The notes: a model not told the origin generated them from the sequence alone. A stretch of 64,000 bases of DNA from Paenibacillus sp. HWE-109 (GCF_022163125.1 NZ_CP091881.1:7800501-7864500); one strand, 5' to 3'. Counted from the stretch's first letter, positions 51,254-59,413 are shown. Program-made: numbers and translations.

Positions 51254-52576
51254 ATGGCTAAGCAAAAACAAATTAAATTGGGTGCCATCATTCATGGCGT
51301 TGGCGGTAATGTTTCGGGCTGGAGACACCCGGATGCGATTACGGATGCAAGTGTGAACTTTGGTTTTTACAAACAGCAGGCTCAGAAAGCGGAATCCGGT
51401 AAATTCGACCTAGTGTTCATCGCGGATGGTCTTTTTATTACTGAGAAATCAATTCCGCATTTCCTCAATCGTTTTGAGCCGATTACGATCCTGTCTGCCT
51501 TGGCTGCGGTCACTTCGCATATCGGCCTTGTGGGCACGTTATCGACGTCCTATAGTGAACCCTTTACGGTGGCTCGCCAATTCGCGTCCATTGATAAAAT
51601 CAGCGATGGGCGTTCAGGCTGGAACATTGTAACCTCTCCGCTTGAAGGCTCAGCCAAGAACTATAGCAAAGAACAGCACCCAACACATCCTGAGCGCTAT
51701 CGCATTGCGAATGAATATTTGGAAGTAACGCGCGGCTTATGGGATTCTTGGGAAGACGATGCTTTCGTTCGTGATAAAGAGAGCGGCGTGTTTTTTGATC
51801 CTAGCAAGCTGCATACGTTGAATCATAAGGGCGAATTTTTCTCCGTGCAGGGTCCCTTGAATATTGCTCGCTCGAGACAAGGTCAGCCTGTTATTTTCCA
51901 AGCAGGGGCGTCGGAAGATGGCCGCGCGTTTGCGGCGAAAGTGGCGGATGCGATCTTCGCAGGACATGAGACGATTGAAGACGCGAAAGCGTATTATGCG
52001 GATATCAAAAAGAGAGCCGCAGCCGAAGGGCGCAACCCGGATGAAGTGGTGATCCTTCCCGGGATCGCACCGATTATCGGACGTACGGAAGAAGAGGCTG
52101 AGCGCAAATATCAAGAAGTTGCGAACCTCGTAACGATCGACAAAGCGCTTGATTTCCTGGGTCGCTTCTTCGAACATCACGACTTCTCCCAATACCCCTT
52201 GGATGAGCAGTTCCCAGATATCGGTGATATCGGCAGCAACAGCTTCCGCAGCGGTACGGACAAAATCAAGCAAACCGCCAAAGAGAAGAACCTGACGCTG
52301 CGCCAAGTCGCGCTGAATGTTGCCACGCCGCGTTCTGAATTCACGGGAACGGCTGAACATGTCGCTGACCGCGTGCAAGCCTGGTTCGAGGAAAACGCAG
52401 CCGACGGCTTCATTATCGCAGCGGCCCTGCCTAAAGGCTTGGACGATTTCGTTGATCTCGTCGTGCCGATTCTGCAGGAACGCGGCATCTACCGGACAGA
52501 GTACGAAGCGGACACGCTGCGCGGCAATCTCGGTATTCCCATCCCGGCGAATCGCTATACGAAGGTGAACGTGTAA
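51254..52576 (+). CDS. NtaA/DszA-family flavin monooxygenase (YtnJ/CmoJ-like)
   Basis: A 440-residue LLM-class monooxygenase: the start I-K-L-G-A-I-I-H-G-V-G-G, W-R-H-P-D-A, F-D-L-V-F-I-A-D-G, S-D-G-R-S-G-W-N-I-V-T-S near residue 120, and V-I-F-Q-A-G-A-S-E-D-G-R near 215 mark the nitrilotriacetate/dibenzothiophene-sulfone type. It uses FMNH2 supplied by a separate reductase to break C-S or C-N bonds. It is the last gene of the operon. The ATG at 51254 follows ACGGAGATAACC; an earlier in-frame start would overlap the acetyltransferase gene. Confidence 0.92.
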   Translation: MAKQKQIKLGAIIHGVGGNVSGWRHPDAITDASVNFGFYKQQAQKAESGKFDLVFIADGLFITEKSIPHFLNRFEPITILSALAAVTSHIGLVGTLSTSYSEPFTVARQFASIDKISDGRSGWNIVTSPLEGSAKNYSKEQHPTHPERYRIANEYLEVTRGLWDSWEDDAFVRDKESGVFFDPSKLHTLNHKGEFFSVQGPLNIARSRQGQPVIFQAGASEDGRAFAAKVADAIFAGHETIEDAKAYYADIKKRAAAEGRNPDEVVILPGIAPIIGRTEEEAERKYQEVANLVTIDKALDFLGRFFEHHDFSQYPLDEQFPDIGDIGSNSFRSGTDKIKQTAKEKNLTLRQVALNVATPRSEFTGTAEHVADRVQAWFEENAADGFIIAAALPKGLDDFVDLVVPILQERGIYRTEYEADTLRGNLGIPIPANRYTKVNV

Positions 52577-52588
52577 GATAACTTCAAA

Positions 52589-52630
52589 CAGAGGGCTGCC
52601 CCAAGTCATCTAACTTGGGGCAGCCCTCTG
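52589..52630. repeat. Perfect 18-bp-stem hairpin, GGCTGCCC class
   Basis: CAGAGGGCTGCCCCAAGT and its exact inverse are separated by a 6-nt loop just after the operon. There is no T tract, so it may act as a transcript-end stabiliser or be a mobile repeat. It resembles the hairpins at 32278-32320 and 3234-3283. Confidence 0.8.
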
Positions 52631-52706
52631 TGCGTAGCTGGAAACAAGGACCGGGCAACCTTCCGCTCCGCGCACCGAGATGCGGCGGGGACGTCGCGGC
52701 CTTAAA

Positions 52707-52790
52707 GCCGAATGCCGAAAGCTGAACGCCGAAAGCCGAAAGCCGAAAGCCGAAAGCTGAATGCTGAATGATGAATGCCGAATGCCGAAT
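52707..52790. repeat. Heptanucleotide tandem repeat
   Basis: Twelve consecutive 7-bp units, mostly GCCGAAA or GCCGAAT with variants GCTGAAT, GCTGAAC and GATGAAT. More degenerate copies (CCCGAAA, GCCGAAC, ACCCTGA) trail to about 52870. Open frames on the minus strand here are low-complexity and not considered genes. Confidence 0.88.
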
Positions 52791-52974
52791 GCCGCCCCCC
52801 GTGACGCCGATCCCCGATCCCCGAAAGCCGAACGCGACACCATGACGCTTGAACCCTGAACCCCAACCTCCGAACTTTGAACTTCTGGACCCGTAACCCC
52901 GAGCATCGAATGCCGCCCCGCGCTCCGCGCCCAGTGACGCCCAAACGCCCGCCCAGCACAACAAGTAACCGGAA

Positions 52975-53150
52975 AACCTCCTGTTATTCGCTCCGTTTTC
53001 TCGTTTTATCGCCTTTTACATGGAAAAGTTCCCGCTATTTATACGGATTAACGTTGAATACAAGAAATTAGCCAAATTTATAGGGAGCTTTTCCAGTTAA
53101 AATCAAATTTTCTTGCCATATCGCGAAATTAGCTGGAGAAATTCCAGTTA
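52975..53150. repeat. Family-2 intergenic repeats
   Basis: The blocks GGAAAAGTTCCCGCTATTT, ATAGGGAGCTTTTCCAG and TTAGCTGGAGAAATTCC are direct and inverted copies of the core found at 32050-32265 and 34955-35059. No gene is seen. Confidence 0.65.
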
Positions 53151-53190
53151 GTCCACGCTACTGAAAGCACAAATGAGATGCTTGGCGCCA

Positions 53191-53466
53191 TCAACGAGTG
53201 TGTTTTCTCTTCGTTGATTTCTTGCGCGAAGCGGTGACAGACTTGGTTCCCTTTTGCTGACCTCCGCTTTGCAGCCCAAGGTCAGGTATATATAGAATTT
53301 CCCCGGGATAAACCGTAGTTTGGTTTTGCAACTGATCATTCAGGGTGAGCAGCTCGGCTACATTAACGCCAAATCGCTGCGAAATCGTGTAAAGGCTATC
53401 CCCGAACTGAACCATATAAAAACGGCCTTGAACCTTCAAGGCACCTTTGCTTGTTAGGACACGCAT
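53191..53466 (-). CDS. Small LysM-domain protein
   Basis: A 91-residue protein with one LysM motif (about 18-62: F-Y-M-V-Q-F-G-D-S-L-Y-T-I-S-Q-R-F-G-V, then N-Q-T-T-V-Y-P-G-E-I-L-Y-I-P) and a basic tail rich in Lys, Arg, Ser and Thr. LysM binds N-acetylglucosamine in peptidoglycan. There is no signal peptide, so it may act in the mother cell on the spore cortex or coat, as SafA-like proteins do. The ATG at 53466 follows GGAGGTG. Confidence 0.82.
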   Translation of the reverse strand: MRVLTSKGALKVQGRFYMVQFGDSLYTISQRFGVNVAELLTLNDQLQNQTTVYPGEILYIPDLGLQSGGQQKGTKSVTASRKKSTKRKHTR

Positions 53467-53526
53467 GCCGGCGAACACCTCCGCTACAGCATACGCGCAG
53501 AAGCCGGCAGCGGAGACGGCAGCTGC

Positions 53527-54516
53527 CTAGCTAGCGTCATAGCCTTTGGCGATGGAGGGCTCAATCCATCGCTTCCGCGTGTGTTCGCGGCGCATGATGA
53601 CGACGCGGTCTTGGTAGACGTCGACCACGAGACTTTGGCTGATCGACACCGTCTCGGGCTCATTCGCAGCGTTCCAGACCTCGCGGATGGAGGCGCTGGA
53701 AGCAGCGAGGAATTTCAGCTGCTTCACTTGCTTCGTCGTTTCCAGGTTCCAGTGGGTGTGACCACTGAAGAAGATCACGTTCGGGTGCGCGTCGAGCAAC
53801 GCCCTCAGCTCCTTGTGCTGGACGACGCCCAGCTCCCGATCTGTGCCATCCAGCGTCTGCGGCAGCGGCTGGTGGAGGAACACGAACACGGGCTTGCCGG
53901 CGTCCGCTGCGGTCGTGTTCGTCAGCCGCTCGCGCAGCCAAGCGAGCTGCTCGGGAGAGAGGAACGCATCCTCCGCGTAGGAGGCGTTCACGTCCCGGTA
54001 CGCTTCCCCGCTCAGGAAGAGGAAGCGGTAGCCCTCCACGATCAGCTCGTGATACGGCTTATCGTAACCCCACATGCGGTTGAATAACGCGACCGCTTGC
54101 TTGCTCGACCAGGCTGGATTCATCTTCGATGTATCCATGCCACCTTCCGGCGTGCGCCACACGCCATAGTAATCGTGGTTGCCCATGGTCGCATGCACAG
54201 GGGCATGGGGCTGGCGGCTAAGGAGCGCCAGCAAGCTGCGATAATCGGCCTCACTCCCATTCGTGAGGTCACCGTTCAAGACGAGCAGCTTGCTGTCCGG
54301 GCGCAGCGCACGATGGTCGGCCAGTGCATTGCGCAGCAGCAGTTGAGCCGCTTCATCCGAAGCGATCATATGAACATCGCTCATCACAGAGAAGGAGAAC
54401 AAGGGCGCAGATATCGGCTTCTCGGCTCTGGCAAACTCCTTGCTGTTCACTGACAGATGGGGAGCCCAAAGCAGCAGCAAGCTAACGAAAGCTATGCGTA
54501 TTTTAAAAGAATTCAT
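53527..54516 (-). CDS. Exported metallophosphoesterase (copy 1)
   Basis: A 329-residue calcineurin-like phosphoesterase with an N-terminal signal or anchor (about 6-24). Metal-binding motifs are S-D-V-H (about 45-48), N-G-D-L-T-N-G (about 80-86), G-N-H-D-Y-Y-G (about 112-118), F-L-H-Q-P and S-G-H-T-H-W-N. The substrate is unknown. It is clearly paralogous to the gene at 57080-58183, sharing D-K-P-Y-H-E-L and F-L-F-L-S-G-E-A-Y among others, but its coding sequence is much richer in GC. AAAGGA precedes the start. Confidence 0.9.
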   Translation of the reverse strand: MNSFKIRIAFVSLLLLWAPHLSVNSKEFARAEKPISAPLFSFSVMSDVHMIASDEAAQLLLRNALADHRALRPDSKLLVLNGDLTNGSEADYRSLLALLSRQPHAPVHATMGNHDYYGVWRTPEGGMDTSKMNPAWSSKQAVALFNRMWGYDKPYHELIVEGYRFLFLSGEAYRDVNASYAEDAFLSPEQLAWLRERLTNTTAADAGKPVFVFLHQPLPQTLDGTDRELGVVQHKELRALLDAHPNVIFFSGHTHWNLETTKQVKQLKFLAASSASIREVWNAANEPETVSISQSLVVDVYQDRVVIMRREHTRKRWIEPSIAKGYDAS

Positions 54517-54624
54517 TCGTAAAATTCCTTTCCTGAGAAAGATTATTTAGGCATTTGTCCTAGTGGTATTCCCAGTTCACGGGAGATTTATTTGCGAGAT
54601 AGCGCCCAAATTAATCGTAAAGTG

Positions 54625-54677
54625 TTGACTTTCAACTTAATTGGTTGTATGGTTAATTACATGAGTAACTAACCAAT
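54625..54677 (+). promoter_or_regulatory. Promoter and GntR operator of the ABC operon
   Basis: TTGACT (54625-54630), a 17-bp spacer and TATGGT (54648-54653). The inverted repeat ATTGGTT ... AACCAAT (54640-54646 and 54671-54677) spans the -10 region and probably binds the encoded GntR repressor. Confidence 0.72.
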
Positions 54678-54692
54678 GTGGTGGTGAGAAAT

Positions 54693-55061
54693 ATGGGATT
54701 AATGATGGACGACAGCCGCCCGATTTTTGTGCAAATTGCGGAACGTATCGAGGATGACATCATTGAAGCAAGAATGCCCGAAGAAACCCAGGTCCCTTCT
54801 ACGAATCAGTTCGCAGCTTTTTATCAAATTAATCCAGCGACAGCTGCCAAAGGTGTGAATCTGTTGGTGGACCAAGGGATTTTGTACAAAAAACGCGGAA
54901 TTGGCATGTTTGTAGCGGAGGGAGCGCGGATGAAATTGATGGAAAAGCGAAAAGAACTATTTTATGAGCAGTATGTCGTTACTATGGTGAAAGAGGCCGA
55001 GAAGCTTGGCATTACGGTGGAACAATTGACAGAAATGGTGCGCAGAGGGGAGAAAGCGTAA
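54693..55061 (+). CDS. GntR-family regulator, YtrA subfamily
   Basis: A 122-residue repressor. A winged helix (about 5-72: P-I-F-V-Q-I-A-E-R-I-E-D-D-I-I, then V-P-S-T-N-Q-F-A-A, A-A-K-G-V-N-L-L-V-D-Q-G-I-L-Y-K) is followed by a short helical dimerisation tail of ~45 residues. YtrA-type regulators control adjacent ABC exporters in response to cell-wall antibiotics. The ATG at 54693 follows GGTGGTGAG. Its stop overlaps the ATPase start by one base. Confidence 0.92.
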   Translation: MGLMMDDSRPIFVQIAERIEDDIIEARMPEETQVPSTNQFAAFYQINPATAAKGVNLLVDQGILYKKRGIGMFVAEGARMKLMEKRKELFYEQYVVTMVKEAEKLGITVEQLTEMVRRGEKA

Positions 55062-55957
55062 TGACGAACATTGTGGAAGTGAATGGATTAACGAAGTCCT
55101 ACGGGAAAATGACCGCCGTCGATCATGTCAGCTTCACGATTCAACCCAATAAAATTTACGGGCTGCTAGGACGAAATGGCGCAGGAAAAACGACCATCAT
55201 GCACATGATTTCTGCTCAGCAGTTCGCTACCAGCGGCGAGTTGAAGGTGTTTGGCGAGGAGCCTTATGAGAACAGCCGGGTGCTGAACCAAATTTGCTTC
55301 ATTAAGGAGAGCCAGAAGTACCCGGATACATTCCGTGTGAATGATGTTATGGCGGTAGCCAAATCACTCTTTCCTAATTGGGATGATGCTTATGCCCATG
55401 CACTGATTGAGGACTTCCGGCTGCCTTTGAAAAGGAAGATTAAAAAATTGTCCAGAGGGATGCTCTCCTCTGTAGGCATTGTGGTTGGGCTGGCTAGCCG
55501 CGCACCGCTTACCATCTTTGACGAACCGTATCTTGGGCTGGATGCCGTTGCTCGCGTACTCTTCTATGATCGTTTGCTGGAGGACTATGCTGAGTTTCCG
55601 AGGACCGTGATCCTTTCTACGCATCTGATTGATGAAGTAAGCCGCTTACTTGAGCATGTGCTGGTGATCGATCAAGGCAAACTGATCCTTAATGAGGATG
55701 CGGATGCACTTAGGGGCCGAGCTTGTACAGTATCCGGCTTGGCAACAGCTGTGGATGCGTTCACGAGAGGCAAGGAGGTGCTGGAACGCACTGCGATTGG
55801 CGCAGCTGCTTCTGCTACCATTCTGGGGAATCTGAATGAACGAGATCGCAAGGATGCCGAGTCGCTGGGGCTTGAGTTTACTTCAGTATCTATGCAGCAA
55901 CTGATTATTCATCTAACACGCACATCGAATGTTGGAAAGGGGAGTGAGGGCGTATGA
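55061..55957 (+). CDS. ABC transporter ATP-binding protein (YtrB-like)
   Basis: A 298-residue ATPase: Walker A G-R-N-G-A-G-K-T-T (about 37-45), signature-like L-S-R-G-M-L-S-S (about 128-135, diverged from L-S-G-G-Q), Walker B T-I-F-D-E-P-Y-L-G and the switch His in S-T-H-L-I-D-E-V. The final ~80 residues form an accessory domain typical of drug and bacteriocin exporters. It is coupled to the GntR gene and to the membrane protein that follows. Confidence 0.92.
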   Translation: MTNIVEVNGLTKSYGKMTAVDHVSFTIQPNKIYGLLGRNGAGKTTIMHMISAQQFATSGELKVFGEEPYENSRVLNQICFIKESQKYPDTFRVNDVMAVAKSLFPNWDDAYAHALIEDFRLPLKRKIKKLSRGMLSSVGIVVGLASRAPLTIFDEPYLGLDAVARVLFYDRLLEDYAEFPRTVILSTHLIDEVSRLLEHVLVIDQGKLILNEDADALRGRACTVSGLATAVDAFTRGKEVLERTAIGAAASATILGNLNERDRKDAESLGLEFTSVSMQQLIIHLTRTSNVGKGSEGV

Positions 55958-56637
55958 GTCGATCCAAACAAGTCGTACAGCTCCATTTGCGCAACAAATA
56001 TACTTGGTTCTATATTCCGTGGATTATTCTCGGTGTTAACTTCCTTATCAATTTCATTATCGGCACGGCATTGAACACTGGGGAGAGGATGAATACAGGA
56101 TCGATTACCTCAATATTCATCTACACGTTCGTAGCGGGTACTGTTACGATTAAGGAGACATTTCCTTTTGCCTTAGGACTCAGTATTCGACGCAAGGATT
56201 ATGTGTTAGGAACCATCTTAACGGCGTTTCTTGTCAATGCCATTTCAGCCTTGCTTTTGACGCTATTTTCGGTCTTGGAAGAGGCTACGGATGGCTGGGG
56301 GGTTCAAATGAGCCTGTTTAAAGTAGGCTTTCTGAGTGATGTTTCTGTAATTGGCATGTTAGGTATCTACCTGATTCTCTTGCTTAATATGTATTTTTTC
56401 GGCTTTGCCATCTCAAGCATTCACCGAAGATTCGGGAGTACCGGGATGTACGCCTTTTTCACGGCGCTGCTCCTTATAGGGACAGTTGGCACTTATTCCC
56501 TCACACACCTTGGACTTTGGGGAGGAATCTTTGGTTGGCTCGTCCAGCATTACATGGCTTTATTTTGGTGGATGCTGCCTTTGTTAGCCGTCTACCTGAC
56601 GGCAACATATAGTTTGCTGCGCAGAGCCGCGGTTTAA
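55954..56637 (+). CDS. ABC transporter membrane subunit
   Basis: A 227-residue integral membrane protein with about six hydrophobic helices and few charged residues outside an R-R-K-D-Y loop (about 77-81). It overlaps the ATPase gene by 4 bp and is the natural permease partner. Similarity to ABC-2-type exporter subunits is by topology and context only. Confidence 0.8.
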   Translation: MSRSKQVVQLHLRNKYTWFYIPWIILGVNFLINFIIGTALNTGERMNTGSITSIFIYTFVAGTVTIKETFPFALGLSIRRKDYVLGTILTAFLVNAISALLLTLFSVLEEATDGWGVQMSLFKVGFLSDVSVIGMLGIYLILLLNMYFFGFAISSIHRRFGSTGMYAFFTALLLIGTVGTYSLTHLGLWGGIFGWLVQHYMALFWWMLPLLAVYLTATYSLLRRAAV

Positions 56638-56648
56638 TTCAATAGGTT

Positions 56649-56682
56649 AAAGCCCACGGCAAACAGTCCTGGGCTTTTTTTT
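56649..56682. terminator. Terminator of the GntR/ABC operon
   Basis: The 8-bp stem AAAGCCCA ... TGGGCTTT is followed by eight Ts, directly before the stop of the convergent gerP-like gene. Confidence 0.85.
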
Positions 56683-56910
56683 CTATACAATATTATTGCT
56701 ATTGTTATCAATTAAATCTGGATCAATCGTATTGGTATTGCCGACAATGTTCTGATTACTTCCAAAACTATCCCCAGGGGAAAAAGAATTGGCTCCCGCA
56801 TAGTACTTGCTATTGCTGGACAGTCGAATAAAGGCGGTATCTCCGATCTGGACATTCGATCCTGAATTCACACTATTGATTTTGATACCTCCATAGACAA
56901 CAGCCGGCAT
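56683..56910 (-). CDS. GerPA/GerPF-family spore coat protein
   Basis: A 75-residue protein starting M-P-A-V-V-Y-G-G-I-K-I-N-S-V, with V-Q-I-G-D-T-A, S-K-Y-Y-A-G-A-N-S-F-S-P-G-D and a D-P-D-L-I-D-N tail. It belongs to the GerPA/GerPF family and is probably a GerPF, which is missing from the main gerP operon. It is monocistronic with its own SigmaK-like promoter. Confidence 0.85.
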   Translation of the reverse strand: MPAVVYGGIKINSVNSGSNVQIGDTAFIRLSSNSKYYAGANSFSPGDSFGSNQNIVGNTNTIDPDLIDNNSNNIV

Positions 56911-56938
56911 TGCCGCCGCCCCCTTTCCGCTCTAAACC

Positions 56939-56966
56939 CATTGTATGTATACGGAAGCCTAACTGT
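56939..56966 (-). promoter_or_regulatory. SigmaK-like promoter of the solitary gerP-family gene
   Basis: On the minus strand: ACA (plus 56964-56966), a 16-bp spacer and CATACAATG (plus 56939-56947). Spacing and elements equal those upstream of gerPA, with one mismatch to CATANNNTA. Confidence 0.6.
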
Positions 56967-57079
56967 CACCGTGACTTTGTTCCTTGTTGCCAATTCGCAG
57001 GGTGCAAGAGGGCTGAACCACTGAACCTAGCCACACAGCCTAGGTTTATCATGCGTTAGATGAAGTTAGAGTTGAGTAG

Positions 57080-58183
57080 CTAGCTTCTGCTTTTCTCGCT
57101 ATACCTCTTCACAAAAGCAGGCTCAATCCAACGCTTCTCCGAATGTTCGCGTCCTTGGATAGCAATCTGATCCGCGAAGACATCGACGACCAAGCTTTGA
57201 CTGGCCTTGCTGCCTTCCGGTTCATTGTGGTCATTCCAGACTTCTCTCACGGATGAACTGCCCACGGCAAGGAATTGTAATTGCTTGATTTGTTCCGTCG
57301 TTTCTAGGTTCCAATGCGTGTGGCCAGTGAAGAAGACAATATTCGGATATTGGTTAAGAATCGCCCGCAGTTCTTCATGTTGAACAACGCCAAGATCTTG
57401 GTCGGAACCTCCTAATGTATGGACGAGCGGCTGATGCAGGAATACGAAGATAGGCTTGTCCGGACCGGCTTCAGCAGCAAGCTTAAGTTTGGCTTGGAAC
57501 CATGCCAGTTGATCGGGGGATAAGTAGGCATCTTCTTTGACACTGGCATCTAGATCCTGATAGGCTTCGCCGCTGAGAAACAGAAAATGATAATCCTCCA
57601 TGACCAGTTCATGGTAGGGCTTATCGTAATTGAACATTTGCTGGAAGGAGTTAATGGCTTGTCTGCTGGACCAATCCGTACGAAGCTTGCTTGTATCCAA
57701 GTACTCTTGCTTCGTTTCCCATAAGCCGTAGTACTCGTGGTTGCCCATCGTTGCATGAACAGGCGGGAGGGTGAACTCATACATGATTTTGAATAGACTT
57801 TTGTAATCATTGTTGATGCCATTCGTAAGATCACCGTTCAGAACCATTAATTTGCTGTCCGGTCGGATAGCCAGTTGATCGGCTAGTGCTGCTCGGAAAC
57901 GCTCCTGTGAATCCTTATCCTTGGCGCCAACATGCACATCGCTCAGCACCGAGAAAGAGAACAATGGCTCAGTGCTTATGGGCATCTGCAGCTTCTTAAT
58001 AGTCAGAGGTGCTAAGGATTGCAATTGCGTCGCTGCTGGTGTAGCTGGAGCCGTTGCGGTTGCTTCCCAGGCATAGGTTGGGAGGAGCAGCACCAATAAC
58101 GAGAAGAGCAAGATCCGGATCACCACGGATCTTAGGTTCGACTTCGTATGTATTCGTCCATTAGATAGCTTCATTGATTTCAT
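57080..58183 (-). CDS. Exported metallophosphoesterase (copy 2)
   Basis: A 367-residue calcineurin-like phosphoesterase with a cytoplasmic start of ~17 residues and one membrane anchor or signal (about 18-40). The catalytic motifs are S-D-V-H, N-G-D-L-T-N-G, G-N-H-E-Y-Y-G, F-L-H-Q-P and T-G-H-T-H-W-N. It is a paralogue of the gene at 53527, separated from it by the ABC operon and the gerP-like gene. The ATG at 58183 follows AAAGGCGG by 10 nt; extending to an in-frame start at 58348 adds 55 residues with no family likeness. Confidence 0.88.
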   Translation of the reverse strand: MKSMKLSNGRIHTKSNLRSVVIRILLFSLLVLLLPTYAWEATATAPATPAATQLQSLAPLTIKKLQMPISTEPLFSFSVLSDVHVGAKDKDSQERFRAALADQLAIRPDSKLMVLNGDLTNGINNDYKSLFKIMYEFTLPPVHATMGNHEYYGLWETKQEYLDTSKLRTDWSSRQAINSFQQMFNYDKPYHELVMEDYHFLFLSGEAYQDLDASVKEDAYLSPDQLAWFQAKLKLAAEAGPDKPIFVFLHQPLVHTLGGSDQDLGVVQHEELRAILNQYPNIVFFTGHTHWNLETTEQIKQLQFLAVGSSSVREVWNDHNEPEGSKASQSLVVDVFADQIAIQGREHSEKRWIEPAFVKRYSEKSRS

Positions 58184-58259
58184 GTGAGGGTTTCCGCCTT
58201 TCGCATCCGAAATTTGTCGATACTTCGTTTGTAAAGTACTTAACCCGTATCCGTGTCGT

Positions 58260-58276
58260 ATAAACATAATGTTTAT
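58260..58276. promoter_or_regulatory. Perfect 17-bp palindrome, possible operator
   Basis: ATAAACAT-A-ATGTTTAT lies 76 bp upstream of the phosphoesterase start, in the divergent gap with the LiaI operon. The binding protein is unknown. Confidence 0.5.
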
Positions 58277-58411
58277 GGAGGTCTTAGAAGCGCCCCGACT
58301 AAGGTCTAGGATCAAATACCGCCTGCGGTCCGTTTTGGAAAGCTTCATTTTTACCTAGAATAAAGACATGAACAAGAGCACAACAAATAAACGAAAGGCG
58401 GTGACGAAACG

Positions 58412-58708
58412 ATGAAAAGAAATACAGGCTTAGCCGCTCTGCTAATCGCATTCGGTGCCCTGATTTTGTTAAATAAACTAGGCTTTCACCTTGGACCGTT
58501 TATCGGCTCGGTGATGGGATATGTGATCCCGATCGCAATGGTGGGTCTAGGTTATGTCGGCATTCAGCGCGGCAGCAAAATTGGTTGGTTAATTGCAGGA
58601 ATCGGCGGGGTCATCCTGCTGGGTAAATTAGCTGGTTGGGTCATCATTCTTCTGGCAATCGGGTTGATTGGCTACGGAGTATCGATGCTGACAAGAAGAA
58701 CCGCGTAA
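58412..58708 (+). CDS. LiaI-like small membrane protein
   Basis: A 98-residue protein with about four short hydrophobic segments (LiaI-LiaF transmembrane-type domain; I-A-F-G-A-L-I-L-L-N-K-L near the start). LiaI anchors the PspA-like LiaH at the membrane in B. subtilis. It is the first gene of a four-gene envelope-stress operon. GAAAGGCGGTG precedes the ATG. Confidence 0.82.
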   Translation: MKRNTGLAALLIAFGALILLNKLGFHLGPFIGSVMGYVIPIAMVGLGYVGIQRGSKIGWLIAGIGGVILLGKLAGWVIILLAIGLIGYGVSMLTRRTA

Positions 58709-58749
58709 GTTGAACCAACAAACAGAGAGTGAAAAAGGTGGTATGAGAG

Positions 58750-59406
58750 ATGAGCCTATTAAGGCGTATGAGAGACATTACCGTGGCATCACTGAATGAA
58801 CATTTGGAACGATCCGAAGATCCGGTTCGCTTGATTGACCAGTACTTAGCTGCACAGCGTGAGCAGCTTCAGCAATCTGAGAGGCTGTATCAGCAATGTG
58901 TCAGCCACGCCGCTTCGCTCCGCCAGCAATATTTGACGGCGCTGGAAACGAAAGAGAAGCGCGAGCATCAAGCGCTTCTGGCCTTGAAAGCCGGCGAAGA
59001 ACATATGGCACGCATTGTGCTGCAAGAGAAATTGCAAGCCGAAGAGAAGAGCGAGCAGTACCGTGAGCTATATGAGCAAGCGAAGCAGTCGATCCTCGAT
59101 ATGGATGAGGATCTGCAGCAGCTCAAGGCTGATTACAAAGAAGTGGCAGATAAACGCAGCTACTTCTTGGCCCGAATGGAATCCGCGCGGTTGCAGCAAA
59201 GATTGCATGCCCGCAGCAGTGTGACGCAAGACGGAGCGCCGCGGATGTTCGGACGCTTGGAAGAGCGCGTATCCGATATGGAGTTACAGGCAAAAACGCT
59301 TCGAGATGTACGCCGAATGGGACGTGAAAGCTACTACAGCGGGGGTAACCCAGCCGTAGATGCGGAGCTGGAAGCTCTGCGAAATAGACTGAAGCAGGAG
59401 GGATAA
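58750..59406 (+). CDS. PspA/IM30-family protein, copy 1 (LiaH-like)
   Basis: A 218-residue, almost entirely alpha-helical protein. It begins with the amphipathic helix typical of PspA (S-L-L-R-R-M-R-D-I-T-V-A-S-L-N-E) and E-D-P-V-R-L-I-D-Q-Y-L near residue 24; the rest is coiled coil. PspA/LiaH oligomers protect the membrane under cell-envelope stress. A second copy closes the operon. Confidence 0.92.
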   Translation: MSLLRRMRDITVASLNEHLERSEDPVRLIDQYLAAQREQLQQSERLYQQCVSHAASLRQQYLTALETKEKREHQALLALKAGEEHMARIVLQEKLQAEEKSEQYRELYEQAKQSILDMDEDLQQLKADYKEVADKRSYFLARMESARLQQRLHARSSVTQDGAPRMFGRLEERVSDMELQAKTLRDVRRMGRESYYSGGNPAVDAELEALRNRLKQEG

Positions 59407-59413
59407 TAAGATC

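Noticed and set aside
52584..52964. Three overlapping minus-strand frames rich in Phe, Ser, Ala, Arg and Gly
   Set aside because: They arise from the heptanucleotide repeat, which leaves all frames open. No ribosome site or conserved domain.
53581..54087. 168-codon plus-strand frame opposite metallophosphoesterase copy 1
   Set aside because: High GC lengthens antisense open frames here. The minus-strand gene has all five metallophosphoesterase motifs.
58300..58345. Possible LiaR-type inverted repeat (GGTCCGTTTTGGA) upstream of the LiaI operon
   Set aside because: The right half matches poorly and the spacing is not exact. Not strong enough to list as an operator.
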